Origin: Cocleimonas flava
Lineage (GTDB): Bacteria > Pseudomonadota > Gammaproteobacteria > Thiotrichales > Thiotrichaceae
Reading direction: 5' to 3'
Assembly (NCBI RefSeq): GCF_004339015.1
Contig: NZ_SMFQ01000005.1
Location: 310,001-374,000 of the forward strand
Length of the DNA stretch: 64,000 bases
Shown piece by piece: positions 28,689 through 37,337 of the stretch. The first letter of the stretch is position 1, and the number at the start of each line of letters is the position of its first letter. The notes under the pieces were generated by a model. It did no database searches and was not told where the DNA came from. It saw only the letters and a program-made list of their open reading frames with translations. The position numbers were made by a program, and so were the translations under genes.

Positions 28689-29324
28689 ATGAAGTATTTA
28701 ATTACCTTCCTCATTATTCAATTACTTTCATTTAGTAATGCTTCGGCGGATGACATTGATACAATCAACCTTACTCCAGAAATAGCTTTCTTTGACGTTA
28801 ATCATAATGGAAACATTATCAAAATAAAGCGTAGTCCGATTCACAGTGAAAACATCAAGACAAAGCCTTGCCCTCCTTTTTGTATAAACCCGATGAGACT
28901 TGCGCCTAATGTTGAAACATTCGCCGAACTAGAACTCCTCTCTTTTTTAAATAATGAGGTAAAAAACGAGTCAGGTTTTTTAGTTGATTCCAGAATGATG
29001 GAAAATTTTGAAAAAGAAACAATTCCTGGCTCTATCAACATTCCATTTATTTTATTTAATGGCAGTAAATCTAATGAAGTATTAACATTACTGGGAGTTA
29101 CAGAAGAGAACTCCACTAAAGATTTTTCTCAGGCAAAAGCCATGTGCTTCTTTTGTGATGATGCTTTATGTGATGAATCCAATAGAGCGATTTCAGCCTT
29201 ATTAGACCTCGGTTATCCCGCAAATAAACTTAAATATTATCGAGGGGGTATTGAGGCATGGAAAGCACTTAACTTGACGACAATAACTCCTGAAAGTAAA
29301 ACCACCACTACCCAAGCTAACTAG
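28689..29324 (+). CDS. Exported rhodanese-domain protein
   Basis: 211 residues with a signal peptide (MKYLITFLIIQLLSFSNASA) and a rhodanese-like domain: LVDSRMMENFEKETIPGSIN (near residue 97), the cysteine-rich loop MCFFCDDALCDES (near 152) and YYRGGIEAWKAL (near 183). Such domains transfer sulfur through an active-site cysteine. Here several cysteines lie in the loop, plus a CPPFC motif near residue 58, so a periplasmic redox or metal role is also possible. It ends one base before the next gene's start, so the two are co-translated. This suggests that it works with the neighbouring envelope genes. Confidence 0.75.
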   Translation: MKYLITFLIIQLLSFSNASADDIDTINLTPEIAFFDVNHNGNIIKIKRSPIHSENIKTKPCPPFCINPMRLAPNVETFAELELLSFLNNEVKNESGFLVDSRMMENFEKETIPGSINIPFILFNGSKSNEVLTLLGVTEENSTKDFSQAKAMCFFCDDALCDESNRAISALLDLGYPANKLKYYRGGIEAWKALNLTTITPESKTTTTQAN

Positions 29325-29325
29325 A

Positions 29326-30585
29326 ATGACTGAAAGCCGCTATAAAATTGAATATGTTCAACCTGAACCTGTTAAAAAGAAAAACTTCAGGTTTCTGGGG
29401 GTTTTGGGATATCTGTGGGTAGCTTTATTGGCCTCTGTTTTTACCTATGGTTTTGTGTACAAACATATCTCCACCAGTGATGTTATTGCTTATTTTCAAA
29501 ACTTCAAATCAGAGGTTGTGAATACTAATATCGTCAGTTTGACAGAGCAGACTAGTCCAAATGAAATCAATATCACTGCTTCTGAAAACGCCCCTGCGTC
29601 AGAACTTGAATCTGCAAATAGCGCTACAAATAACTCAACAACTGTCAGTAACGATTTAAATACCGAAGATACAAAGAGCTCTCAAAAACTAGTCAGTGAA
29701 ATTATTGAAGAAATTCAGGATACGGCAGACAATACAGATAACGAACTACCTGAAGATGTTGTATTTGAATCTGAAACAGTTGAACCAATAAGCAGCCAGA
29801 CCCAGCGTCAAAGCACTGAGTCAATAATCAATGAACTCAGTAAAGTGCAAAATAACCAGGAAACACTCAGCGAAACTGCAAATAACCCAGAGTCATCGGA
29901 TTCCGTTAATAACGCTATCGCTGCTATTGAAAACGAAATAAAAAACACAGAAACAGCCACTCAAGAAGTGATTTCAACGCCTCAAGTTATTACAAAAGAA
30001 GTCGTAGCTCTAAAAATAGACAGCAAAACGACCAGAGAAGAAAGCAGTGAAATTCAACAGTCAACTAAGGAAAATGAGACTGAAAACAGCACTATTGCAA
30101 AATCACAAGAAGTCCAGATAGATGCCATTACCGCGGCTATAAAAGAACAGAAAAAAGAGCAAGAAGTAAAAAAAGCAAAAATAGAAGAAACAATTGCCGA
30201 CGTAATTATTGAAAAGAAGAGCGTCAAAGACTCCTTATCAGCTTTAGTCAAAAGTACTACTACACCCAATAAGACTGACCAGGCTTATTTAAATGCAGCA
30301 AACAACTATGAGCAAAATAAAATAGCCAGCAAAGACTTTCTGCAAAGCGTTAAAGCTCAAGATAGCAAACCAGCTAATGAAGAAGAAACAAATAGCAACA
30401 AAGAACCTGAAAAAGCTAATACTTCAGCCGTAGATGCCATTATTGCTGCCATGAACGCAGATAAAGCAGCAAAAGAAAAACCTGTTCTCAGCTCTCAGGA
30501 AAAAACACAATCTGAAGTTAATGAATTACTCAAGAACAACGAAAAGATACAGAGCGCAAGCCAGCTAAATCTTCAGGCTAATTAA
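29326..30585 (+). CDS. Single-span protein with long Glu/Lys/Thr-rich low-complexity tail (TolA-like architecture)
   Basis: 419 residues with a basic cytoplasmic tail, one span (about 23-45: FLGVLGYLWVALLASVFTYG) and about 370 residues of low-complexity, charged, partly helical sequence with repeated motifs (AIIAAMNADK, AITAAIKEQK). There is no sequence match to TolA or TonB that I can see. The layout, an N-in anchor plus a periplasm-spanning rod, is the same, and the gene lies in a cluster with an ExbB/TolQ-like channel. The C-terminus lacks a TonB fold. It faces ccmI tail to tail, 10 bases away. Confidence 0.5.
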   Translation: MTESRYKIEYVQPEPVKKKNFRFLGVLGYLWVALLASVFTYGFVYKHISTSDVIAYFQNFKSEVVNTNIVSLTEQTSPNEINITASENAPASELESANSATNNSTTVSNDLNTEDTKSSQKLVSEIIEEIQDTADNTDNELPEDVVFESETVEPISSQTQRQSTESIINELSKVQNNQETLSETANNPESSDSVNNAIAAIENEIKNTETATQEVISTPQVITKEVVALKIDSKTTREESSEIQQSTKENETENSTIAKSQEVQIDAITAAIKEQKKEQEVKKAKIEETIADVIIEKKSVKDSLSALVKSTTTPNKTDQAYLNAANNYEQNKIASKDFLQSVKAQDSKPANEEETNSNKEPEKANTSAVDAIIAAMNADKAAKEKPVLSSQEKTQSEVNELLKNNEKIQSASQLNLQAN

Positions 30586-30595
30586 ACCATTACGT

Positions 30596-31903
30596 TTATT
30601 TAACCAAGACCTCGTTAATCTCAATAGAAATATTTTCTCCATTCTTGATAGAGCGCTTCTCGGCATATAAATCGCCATTTTGAGAAATAGGCTGGCCTGT
30701 TTTTGACACTCTGGCACCAACGATTACTTTATCAAACGAAGACATTTTCAAACTAGGCATCATCGCCATTTCATCATTCAAAACAACCTCTAAAGGTAAG
30801 TCCTTAACTTGTTTACGCACAGCAGCTAAAGGCATAGGCGGACCACTCATGGCTTTAGCGTAAATAAACACCAAATCATCAGGAGCTGCCTTAGACTTGA
30901 GATCTTCAGAGAGCGAAACCATCACCTTTATTTCTGCCTCAGGCTTAACAGTATCAGATTTCGCTGTCTCATCTATTGCCTCATTTGCTGCTTCAGTTGC
31001 AGAAGGAGTTACAGGTTGTGCTTGAGTATTTTGCATTTCTGCGGGTAACTTACTGCGCGCTTCTGAAATTAATCCTTCAAGTTGTGAAACCTGCTGTGGA
31101 ACATTCTGAATTAAAGGCAATACTCTATTCCAAATAGAGATCGCACCTTGATAATCACCGCTTTGTCGAGCAGCCATACCTGAAAGCCATAAAGCCGTAA
31201 CATTTTCTGGTTCTAATTTAAGCGCTTCATTGATCAATGCACCTGGTCTTCCCAGTAAACTACCTTGTTGCGCCATAGATAAGGAATCAGCAAGCGACAA
31301 CATGACATTAGCAGAGTCCGGAATCAGCTTGTTGGCTCGTTCAAAAGACTTTGCTGCTTCAGGGTATTTCTCAAGAACCATATAGGAGCGACCTAACATA
31401 TACCAGCCTTCGGCATTATCTGGATTGTTATCCATCTTCTGCTGAAGACCCGCTACCATCGCTTCGATATCAGGAGTTCCGTCTGGCTTTTTAGGAACAG
31501 CTTTGTTTCTTTCAATTTTAGCCGCCTCTATCGCATCCACATTTTTGGTAAAAACCATATTTCCAGTCTTGTAGTAGATAGGAAAGGAGATCACTGGGAT
31601 TAACAATAGAATAAGCGCCATACCGAATTTGGATGATGCTTTTTGATTGTTGTTAGTTTTTATAACGCCGCTTACATTTAAGTCCGAATAGAGAGATTGC
31701 TCTAACTCGTCTCTTGATGACTGATAGCTTTCTTCATCTATCTCACTATTTTCAAAACGGGTTTCTAAATCAGCTAATTGCTCTTGAGCAATTAAAATAT
31801 TTTGTTGACTACTTTCGTCCTGATCAATATTGCGCTTACGCAATGCAGGAAAAATAAAAGCGATAGCGATTAACACTAAAATCGCACAGATTATCCAGAA
31901 CAT
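30596..31903 (-). CDS. ccmI: Cytochrome c maturation TPR protein CcmI
   Basis: A 435-residue apocytochrome c chaperone of the System I maturation pathway. It has an N-terminal span (FWIICAILVLIAIAFIFPAL), a cytoplasmic heptad segment, a second span (about 97-115), and a periplasmic TPR domain with GWYMLGRSYMVLEKYPEAAKS shortened here to GWYMLGRSYMVLEKYPEA. The C-terminal domain (VMVSLSEDL...APDDLVFIYAKA type) is typical of gammaproteobacterial CcmI. It is the last gene of ccmABCDEFGHI. Confidence 0.93.
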   Translation of the reverse strand: MFWIICAILVLIAIAFIFPALRKRNIDQDESSQQNILIAQEQLADLETRFENSEIDEESYQSSRDELEQSLYSDLNVSGVIKTNNNQKASSKFGMALILLLIPVISFPIYYKTGNMVFTKNVDAIEAAKIERNKAVPKKPDGTPDIEAMVAGLQQKMDNNPDNAEGWYMLGRSYMVLEKYPEAAKSFERANKLIPDSANVMLSLADSLSMAQQGSLLGRPGALINEALKLEPENVTALWLSGMAARQSGDYQGAISIWNRVLPLIQNVPQQVSQLEGLISEARSKLPAEMQNTQAQPVTPSATEAANEAIDETAKSDTVKPEAEIKVMVSLSEDLKSKAAPDDLVFIYAKAMSGPPMPLAAVRKQVKDLPLEVVLNDEMAMMPSLKMSSFDKVIVGARVSKTGQPISQNGDLYAEKRSIKNGENISIEINEVLVK

Positions 31904-31929
31904 TAAACTTTATTACCTTGGTTGTGTGG

Positions 31930-32412
31930 TTAGTTTGACTTAGTTTTAAGTCGCTTAGAATCCAATGCTGCACGAACTGATTCACGCTGTGCTTCAGTTA
32001 ATGGTTCAGATTTCTCATGACCTTGTTTACGTATGAGTTTTAATAATAGAAACAAACTTAGAATTAAAAACACTGGCGGACCTATCCAAAGTAATAATGT
32101 TTTACTTTTAAAAGGAGGTTTGTATAAAACAAAATCACCATAACGAGCTGTCATATAATTAACCACATCTTCGCGGGTTTTACCTTGTTTGATCATCTCA
32201 TAGGTTTTATCTCTCATATCCTTAGCAAGTTCCGCATTTGATTCTGCTAGATTCTGATTCTGACATTTAACACAACGTAACTCCGCAATAAGGTTTAGAT
32301 AGAGTTGCTCTTGAGCTTTATTTTCAAATTGATGAAATTCAATCTGAACAGCAAATGCTGAGAAACCTATAAACAAAAAAGAAAAAGCTAATGAATTGAA
32401 AAAGTGCCTCAT
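31930..32412 (-). CDS. ccmH: Cytochrome c maturation thiol oxidoreductase CcmH (CcmL type)
   Basis: 160 residues with a signal peptide, the LRCVKCQNQN redox motif (LRCxxC, near residue 46) and a C-terminal membrane anchor (TLLLWIGPPVFLILSLFLLL). It reduces apocytochrome c haem-binding cysteines. It overlaps ccmG by 4 bases. It is the short form, the TPR part being encoded separately as ccmI. Confidence 0.95.
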   Translation of the reverse strand: MRHFFNSLAFSFLFIGFSAFAVQIEFHQFENKAQEQLYLNLIAELRCVKCQNQNLAESNAELAKDMRDKTYEMIKQGKTREDVVNYMTARYGDFVLYKPPFKSKTLLLWIGPPVFLILSLFLLLKLIRKQGHEKSEPLTEAQRESVRAALDSKRLKTKSN

Positions 32413-32960
32413 CCTGCTTCCTTCCTTAATTTATCAATTAATGGAATTATTATGTCGTCCACAGCTTCTGGATAAATTGGACCGGTAAATTTATAACGAA
32501 CAATTCCTTTTTTATCCATAACGAATGTCTCTGGAACCCCTACAACCCCCCAATCAATGCCTGCCTTGCCTTCGGCATCAACGGCAACCGCGGTATACGG
32601 ATTACCCAGCGTAGCAAGCCACTTCACAGCTTCATCACCGTAATCTTCAGTCCCGTAATCCTTATAGTTCATGCCTATGGTTGGGACTTTTTCTTTCGCG
32701 ATCAAGCTTGTCAAAACCTTATGCTCTGCCCTGCATGGAGCACACCATGATGCCCAGATATTCAATATCCAAACTTCTCCTTCCATATCTTTTGCTGATA
32801 CAGTTTCATCAGGCTTGTAAAGTTTAGGTAATTTAAAATCAGGCGCTGGCTGCCCTATAAATGGTGAAGGAATTAACTTAGGGTCATTATTTAAACCAAA
32901 AAGCAATAAACCCACTAATGCAAAAAACGCAATCAGTGGAATGAAAAACTTCTTATTCAT
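32409..32960 (-). CDS. ccmG: Thiol:disulfide interchange protein CcmG/DsbE
   Basis: A 183-residue periplasmic thioredoxin anchored by an N-terminal span (FIPLIAFFALVGLLLFGL). The active site is WASWCAPCRAEH (near residue 75), and the family GVPETFVMDKKG loop has the cis-proline region. It supplies reductant from DsbD to CcmH and apocytochrome. It overlaps both ccmF and ccmH by 4 bases. Confidence 0.96.
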   Translation of the reverse strand: MNKKFFIPLIAFFALVGLLLFGLNNDPKLIPSPFIGQPAPDFKLPKLYKPDETVSAKDMEGEVWILNIWASWCAPCRAEHKVLTSLIAKEKVPTIGMNYKDYGTEDYGDEAVKWLATLGNPYTAVAVDAEGKAGIDWGVVGVPETFVMDKKGIVRYKFTGPIYPEAVDDIIIPLIDKLRKEAG

Positions 32961-34954
32961 GCAGTAACACCTGTCGTTTTAGAAGATGCTGTCGATAACG
33001 CAGAACCTTCCATATCAGCATCATATTCGTCGACTATTTTTACTTTTCTTACACGGCGGTAACGCTTATCGAAAGCCGCTAACAATCCACCAATACCCAT
33101 CAAAACGCCCCCCATCCAAATCCATCTAACAAAGGGTTTATGATATATACGGAAGCTCCATGCGTTGTTACCTAAAGGTTCTCCCAATGCGACAAATAAA
33201 TCGCGCGTAAACCCTGCATCGATTCCTGCTTCTGTCATTGGCATTTGATCTCGCCCGTAGTCTCGTTTCTCCGGGTTAACATGAGTAACGAGCTTGCCGT
33301 CTTTCATCACATCCATACTCGCTCTATTAGCGCGGTAATTATCTACCTGAACCGATTCGACACCATTAAATATAAATTGGTAACCAGCGAGCTCATAACT
33401 TTGTCCTACTTCAAGACGCACATCTTTTTCAGTATCATAAATTGACACTAGCGTAACGCCAATAACAGTCATCGCCATACCAATGTGCGCAATCACTGAA
33501 CCCCAGCTAGATAAAGGTAGTTTAAATGGCGAACGCCCTAAACCAATGACCCACATAATCGCCGCTAGAGAAATCCAACTTCCTACAAACAAACCAAGCG
33601 AAGTTTTGAAATTAAAGTCAGACACCGTAACCAATGGCAAAACAAAAGCTGCCACTAGGCTTATAAGCAAAGGAACCATTACTTTTTTAAGAATGCGAAC
33701 AGGGTCATCTTTCTTCCAGCGAAGGTAAAAACCCGTACCCATTACAAGGAACAATATAATAGAGAGTGGGACCATGACGCTGTTAAAGTATGGGGGTCCT
33801 ACAGAGATTTTCCCTGATCCTAAAGCATCAATAATTAACGGATATAATGTTCCTAGTAGCACGGTTGCAGTCATTACAACAAGGATCACATTGTTAACCA
33901 ACAACCCCGCTTCACGCGAGATAACAGAGAAGGTTCCCATTGATTTCAGTTTGTGCGCGCGGAATGCGAAAAGTAGTAAAGAAGATCCAATAACCACCAA
34001 CAAGAAAATCAATATAAACAAGCCACGCTCTGGGTCACTTGCGAACGAATGAACAGATGTGAGGACTCCTGAACGGACCAGGAAAGTACCTAATAAACTT
34101 AATGAAAAGCCCATGATACAAAGTAGAACTGTCCACGCTTTGAAACTTGCTCTTTTCTCAGTTACAGCCAATGAGTGAATCAAGGCTGTCGCAATAATCC
34201 ATGGCATTAAAGAAGCGTTTTCTACCGGATCCCAAAACCACCAGCCGCCCCAGCCGAGTTCGTAATACGCCCACCAACTACCTAATGTGATACCAAAAGT
34301 TAAAAACATCCATGCGATGTTTGTCCATGGTCTTGCCCAGCGAGCCCATGCTGCATCCAGTTTCCCACCAATCATTGCCGCCATAGCAAAGGAAAATGCT
34401 ACGGAAAGCCCAACATAACCCATGTAAAGCATAGGCGGATGAATCGCCAATCCAATATCCTGAAGTAATGGATTTAGCTGTCGTCCTTCTGCCGGAATTT
34501 GTAATAAACGTTCGAAAGGGTTTGAAGTAATGATCACAAATAGCATGAAACCTACGCCTATTAAGCCCATTACACTTAACACACGAGACAGCATGATCGC
34601 AGGGATGCCTTTACTAAAGTAAGCAACTGCTGCGCCCCAAGCAGAAAGCACTAATGCCCAAAGTAATAACGAACCTTCGTGTGCTCCCCATAACGCCGAT
34701 ACCCTGAATATCGTCGGCATTTGCGAATTTGAATTGGTAGCAACGTACTTTACTGAAAAATCATTCGTCAAAAAGGCATAAAGCAGACAGAAGAATGATA
34801 TCAACATAAAAAACAATTGAGCGAATGCCGCTGGTTTTGCTAACGCCACCCATTGTGACTTGCCTGTTAAAGACCCCCACATGGGGAATATGCCTTGAAC
34901 TACAGCAACAGACAGCGCCAATATAAGTGCAAAGTGTCCAATTTCAGGAATCAT
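32957..34954 (-). CDS. ccmF: Haem lyase subunit CcmF
   Basis: A 665-residue polytopic membrane protein that ligates haem to apocytochrome c. The WWD haem-handling domain is seen as GWGGWWFWDPVENASLMPW (near residue 237). Conserved histidines occur in LWGAHEGSLLLW (near 88) and in the later loops, for example AVTEKRASFKAWT and RSGVLTSVHSFASDP. It starts one base from the ccmE stop and overlaps ccmG by 4 bases. Confidence 0.97.
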   Translation of the reverse strand: MIPEIGHFALILALSVAVVQGIFPMWGSLTGKSQWVALAKPAAFAQLFFMLISFFCLLYAFLTNDFSVKYVATNSNSQMPTIFRVSALWGAHEGSLLLWALVLSAWGAAVAYFSKGIPAIMLSRVLSVMGLIGVGFMLFVIITSNPFERLLQIPAEGRQLNPLLQDIGLAIHPPMLYMGYVGLSVAFSFAMAAMIGGKLDAAWARWARPWTNIAWMFLTFGITLGSWWAYYELGWGGWWFWDPVENASLMPWIIATALIHSLAVTEKRASFKAWTVLLCIMGFSLSLLGTFLVRSGVLTSVHSFASDPERGLFILIFLLVVIGSSLLLFAFRAHKLKSMGTFSVISREAGLLVNNVILVVMTATVLLGTLYPLIIDALGSGKISVGPPYFNSVMVPLSIILFLVMGTGFYLRWKKDDPVRILKKVMVPLLISLVAAFVLPLVTVSDFNFKTSLGLFVGSWISLAAIMWVIGLGRSPFKLPLSSWGSVIAHIGMAMTVIGVTLVSIYDTEKDVRLEVGQSYELAGYQFIFNGVESVQVDNYRANRASMDVMKDGKLVTHVNPEKRDYGRDQMPMTEAGIDAGFTRDLFVALGEPLGNNAWSFRIYHKPFVRWIWMGGVLMGIGGLLAAFDKRYRRVRKVKIVDEYDADMEGSALSTASSKTTGVTA

Positions 34955-35406
34955 TACTTGGTTCCTTCTGATGCATTAACGGTATGCTCTTTTTCTAAGG
35001 TATCTTTAAGTTCCTGAGGCATATATTCAGAGTCATGTTTGGCGAGTACTTCATCCGCATAGAACAAACCATCTTCACCCATCTTGCCCCTGGATACCTG
35101 GCTTTTACCTTCTTTAAACAAGTCAGGGAGTATTTTGTTGGTTACAACGGTAATCTCATGATCACGGTTATCCCTTACGATAAAGCGTGCTTCTAACTTA
35201 GAGTCACTTCTTTCTAAACTACCTTCTTTTACCAAGCCTCCCAAACGAAAAACCTGACCGGTTGGTACAACGCCATTTAATACTTCTTCCGGGCTATGCA
35301 GGTAAGCCAGATTACCTTTCATAGCTTTACTGATTAATGCAGAAGCGGCACCAACACTGATCAAAGCCAGCAGTACAAATGCAAGTCGTTTATGTCTTGG
35401 TTTCAT
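34954..35406 (-). CDS. ccmE: Haem chaperone CcmE
   Basis: 150 residues with an N-terminal membrane anchor (LAFVLLALISVGAASALI) and a periplasmic OB-fold. The haem-binding histidine is in EVLAKHDSEYMPQEL (near residue 128), the CcmE signature HDxxYMP. It carries haem from CcmC to CcmF. It lies 8 bases after ccmD. Confidence 0.97.
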   Translation of the reverse strand: MKPRHKRLAFVLLALISVGAASALISKAMKGNLAYLHSPEEVLNGVVPTGQVFRLGGLVKEGSLERSDSKLEARFIVRDNRDHEITVVTNKILPDLFKEGKSQVSRGKMGEDGLFYADEVLAKHDSEYMPQELKDTLEKEHTVNASEGTK

Positions 35407-35414
35407 ATCAATCT

Positions 35415-35594
35415 CTAATTCTTTTGGTTATTTGTTCGTCTTTCTTCTAGACGTTTAGTTCGTTTTATTTGGGCAATTACTGCACGTCTTCTGTACATTA
35501 GTGTCATTGGTTCTAGCACCATCAAAAGTGCCGCAACACCCATGGCGCTCCAGATGTAAGCACCAAATCCACCCATGTGAAAAAACTCATTCAT
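35415..35594 (-). CDS. ccmD: Haem exporter small protein CcmD
   Basis: A 59-residue gene between ccmC and ccmE. It starts MNEFFHMGGFGAYIWSAMGV, has one membrane span (about 12-32), and a basic cytoplasmic tail with RRRAVIAQIKRTKRLEERR. GAGGAG lies 8 bases upstream of the ATG. CcmD interacts with the CcmABC ABC transporter and CcmE and is needed for release of holo-CcmE. The position, length, topology and charged tail all fit the family. Confidence 0.93.
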   Translation of the reverse strand: MNEFFHMGGFGAYIWSAMGVAALLMVLEPMTLMYRRRAVIAQIKRTKRLEERRTNNQKN

Positions 35595-35646
35595 TTACAA
35601 CTCCTCGCAGCGCTTTGATCTAACAGCTTCCTAAAGCAGTACATTT

Positions 35647-36390
35647 TTAACCGTTAAATTCTTTAAGCTTTGACACCCAAGACGTTTTTCGTTCCCGCTC
35701 AAGTATAATTATTCTTACTCTCATCAAAATAGTCGCGAAACTATACATCCAAAAACCAAACGTCGTTACGAACATCGCGATCAAAATATTCGACTCAACT
35801 CGCTCCAATGAAGATTCTTGATGCAGTGATGCGCACTCATTAGGGTCTGGACAATTCACCGCATAATAAATAATAGGAACCAATGCTAAACCAACCAAAG
35901 CCAGAAGAGCAGATGCCTTATCTGATCGGCGAACATCATCAATAGCAGACTGTAATGCGATATAGCCGATGTAAACAAATAACAGTATCAAAAAGCTGGT
36001 TAATTTAGGATCCCAATCCCACCATGTCCCCCAACTTGTTTTGCCCCAGATGGCGCCGGTAGCTAATGCGATAACGGTCATAACTGTCCCAGTTATTGCA
36101 GTAGCGGAGGCCATCATAAAAGATAAACGCGTATTGAAGACTAAACCAATCATCGCCCACGCCACCATAACCGCATACAGCCACATAGCCATCCACGCAG
36201 AGGCAACGTGCACATAAATAATCCGGTAATATTGTTTCTGGTCGCTCAGCACATCTGCTGTTTTAAAAAAGCCCCAGTACAAGCCAAGCGTTATAAAAAG
36301 GATTGCCGCAATCCAGAATATAGGAATTAACTTACCCGCCAGAGGGTAAAAATTCATAGGTGCAGAATATTTAAACCAGTTTATTTTCAT
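35647..36390 (-). CDS. ccmC: Haem-handling membrane protein CcmC
   Basis: A 247-residue protein with six membrane spans and the WWD motif GTWWDWDPKLTSFLILLFVY (near residue 126). It loads haem on to CcmE. Conserved histidines flank the motif (YVHVASAWMAMW and SLHQESSLER). It is separated from ccmB by 275 non-coding bases, which is unusual because these genes are normally almost contiguous. Confidence 0.96.
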   Translation of the reverse strand: MKINWFKYSAPMNFYPLAGKLIPIFWIAAILFITLGLYWGFFKTADVLSDQKQYYRIIYVHVASAWMAMWLYAVMVAWAMIGLVFNTRLSFMMASATAITGTVMTVIALATGAIWGKTSWGTWWDWDPKLTSFLILLFVYIGYIALQSAIDDVRRSDKASALLALVGLALVPIIYYAVNCPDPNECASLHQESSLERVESNILIAMFVTTFGFWMYSFATILMRVRIIILERERKTSWVSKLKEFNG

Positions 36391-36490
36391 ATTAAATCGT
36401 AACTTCTACCTTGATACATTTCATGTAGTTACACACAAATTTATTAAACACCCATATACTCATTACATCATAGCTGTAGTTGGCTATATA

Positions 36491-36516
36491 CACCCCCCAC
36501 CTTTTAGCCTGTTTTT
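36491..36516 (+). repeat. C-rich dispersed repeat, copy 6
   Basis: CACCCCCCACCTTTTAGCCT followed by GTTTTT, a somewhat diverged copy with ACCTTT in place of TACTTT. It lies antisense to the ccm operon. Confidence 0.65.
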
Positions 36517-36573
36517 GACTAGGGTCAATGAAACTAACAAGCAGTTGGATTTGATAATCTACTTAGCAATCTA

Positions 36574-36648
36574 GCAGTACTATCTTTTCCAGTACTATCT
36601 TTTCCAGTACTATCTTTTCCAGTACTATCTCTAGCAATAGTATCCTGT
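36574..36648. repeat. 15-bp tandem repeat, five units
   Basis: CCAGTACTATCTTTT is repeated in register. Units 1-3 are near identical (36574-36618), unit 4 ends CTCTA, and unit 5 (GCAATAGTATCCTGT) is degenerate. It sits 18 bases past the ccmB stop, between ccmB and ccmC. It has no coding function that I can see, and copy number may vary between strains. Confidence 0.85.
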
Positions 36649-36665
36649 GCAATAATATGACTAGA

Positions 36666-37337
36666 TCACTCTATTGATATCTTTATTGCTGCTGCTGTAG
36701 CCCATGGCGAGAAAATAATCGCCAGTAACATAAAAGCAGATAGTAATAAAACATAGGGTTGGATACTTAAACCTTCAACCATACTAGTTGAAATAGCACC
36801 AGCACCATATACCAATACAGGTATATATAAAGGCAATACCAGTAACGAGACCAACACACCGCCACCGCGCAAACCTAACGTAAGCGCAGCTGCAATTGCT
36901 CCCAGCATGCTTAATACTGGTGTACCTAATAATAAAACAAGCATCATCACTTTTATGGATTCAAAGGGCAAATGGTAAAACAAGCCTACTAACGGTGAAA
37001 TAAGTACCAGAGGAAGACCAGTCAAAAGCCAATGAGCAATAATTTTTGCCAATACAACAATCGGCAATGAAACCGGGGCTAGAGTCATTTGCTCTAATGT
37101 CCCATCTTCGTAATCATCAGAAAACAATCTATCAAGCGCTAATGTCGATGCTAAAAGAGCAGCAACCCACACCACGCCTGGCGCAATCTGCTTTAACAGC
37201 TGATCTTCGGTACTGATTCCTAATGGGAATAAACTTATCACTACTATGAAAAAAAACAGCACAGTGAAAATTTCGCTGCGACGACGCATTGCCAACAGTA
37301 AATCACGCTTTAAGATGAGCAAGAAAGCGCTAAACAT
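36666..37337 (-). CDS. ccmB: Haem exporter permease CcmB
   Basis: A 223-residue protein with six membrane spans. Family-typical segments include LKRDLLLAMRRRSEIF, PGVVWVAALLASTLALDRLF, DDYEDGTLEQMTLAPVSL and LGLRGGGVLVSLLVLPLYIPVL. With CcmA it forms the ABC module that releases haem-loaded CcmE. It overlaps ccmA by 8 bases. Confidence 0.96.
   Translation of the reverse strand: MFSAFLLILKRDLLLAMRRRSEIFTVLFFFIVVISLFPLGISTEDQLLKQIAPGVVWVAALLASTLALDRLFSDDYEDGTLEQMTLAPVSLPIVVLAKIIAHWLLTGLPLVLISPLVGLFYHLPFESIKVMMLVLLLGTPVLSMLGAIAAALTLGLRGGGVLVSLLVLPLYIPVLVYGAGAISTSMVEGLSIQPYVLLLSAFMLLAIIFSPWATAAAIKISIE

Larger units (their letters stand above)
36391..36665. other. Non-coding insertion inside the ccm operon, between ccmB and ccmC
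   Basis: 275 bases without a gene between two minus-strand genes that are normally adjacent. It contains one dispersed-repeat copy (36491-36516) and a 15-bp tandem array (36574-36648). It may contain a promoter for ccmC or simply be accreted repeats. Confidence 0.6.
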
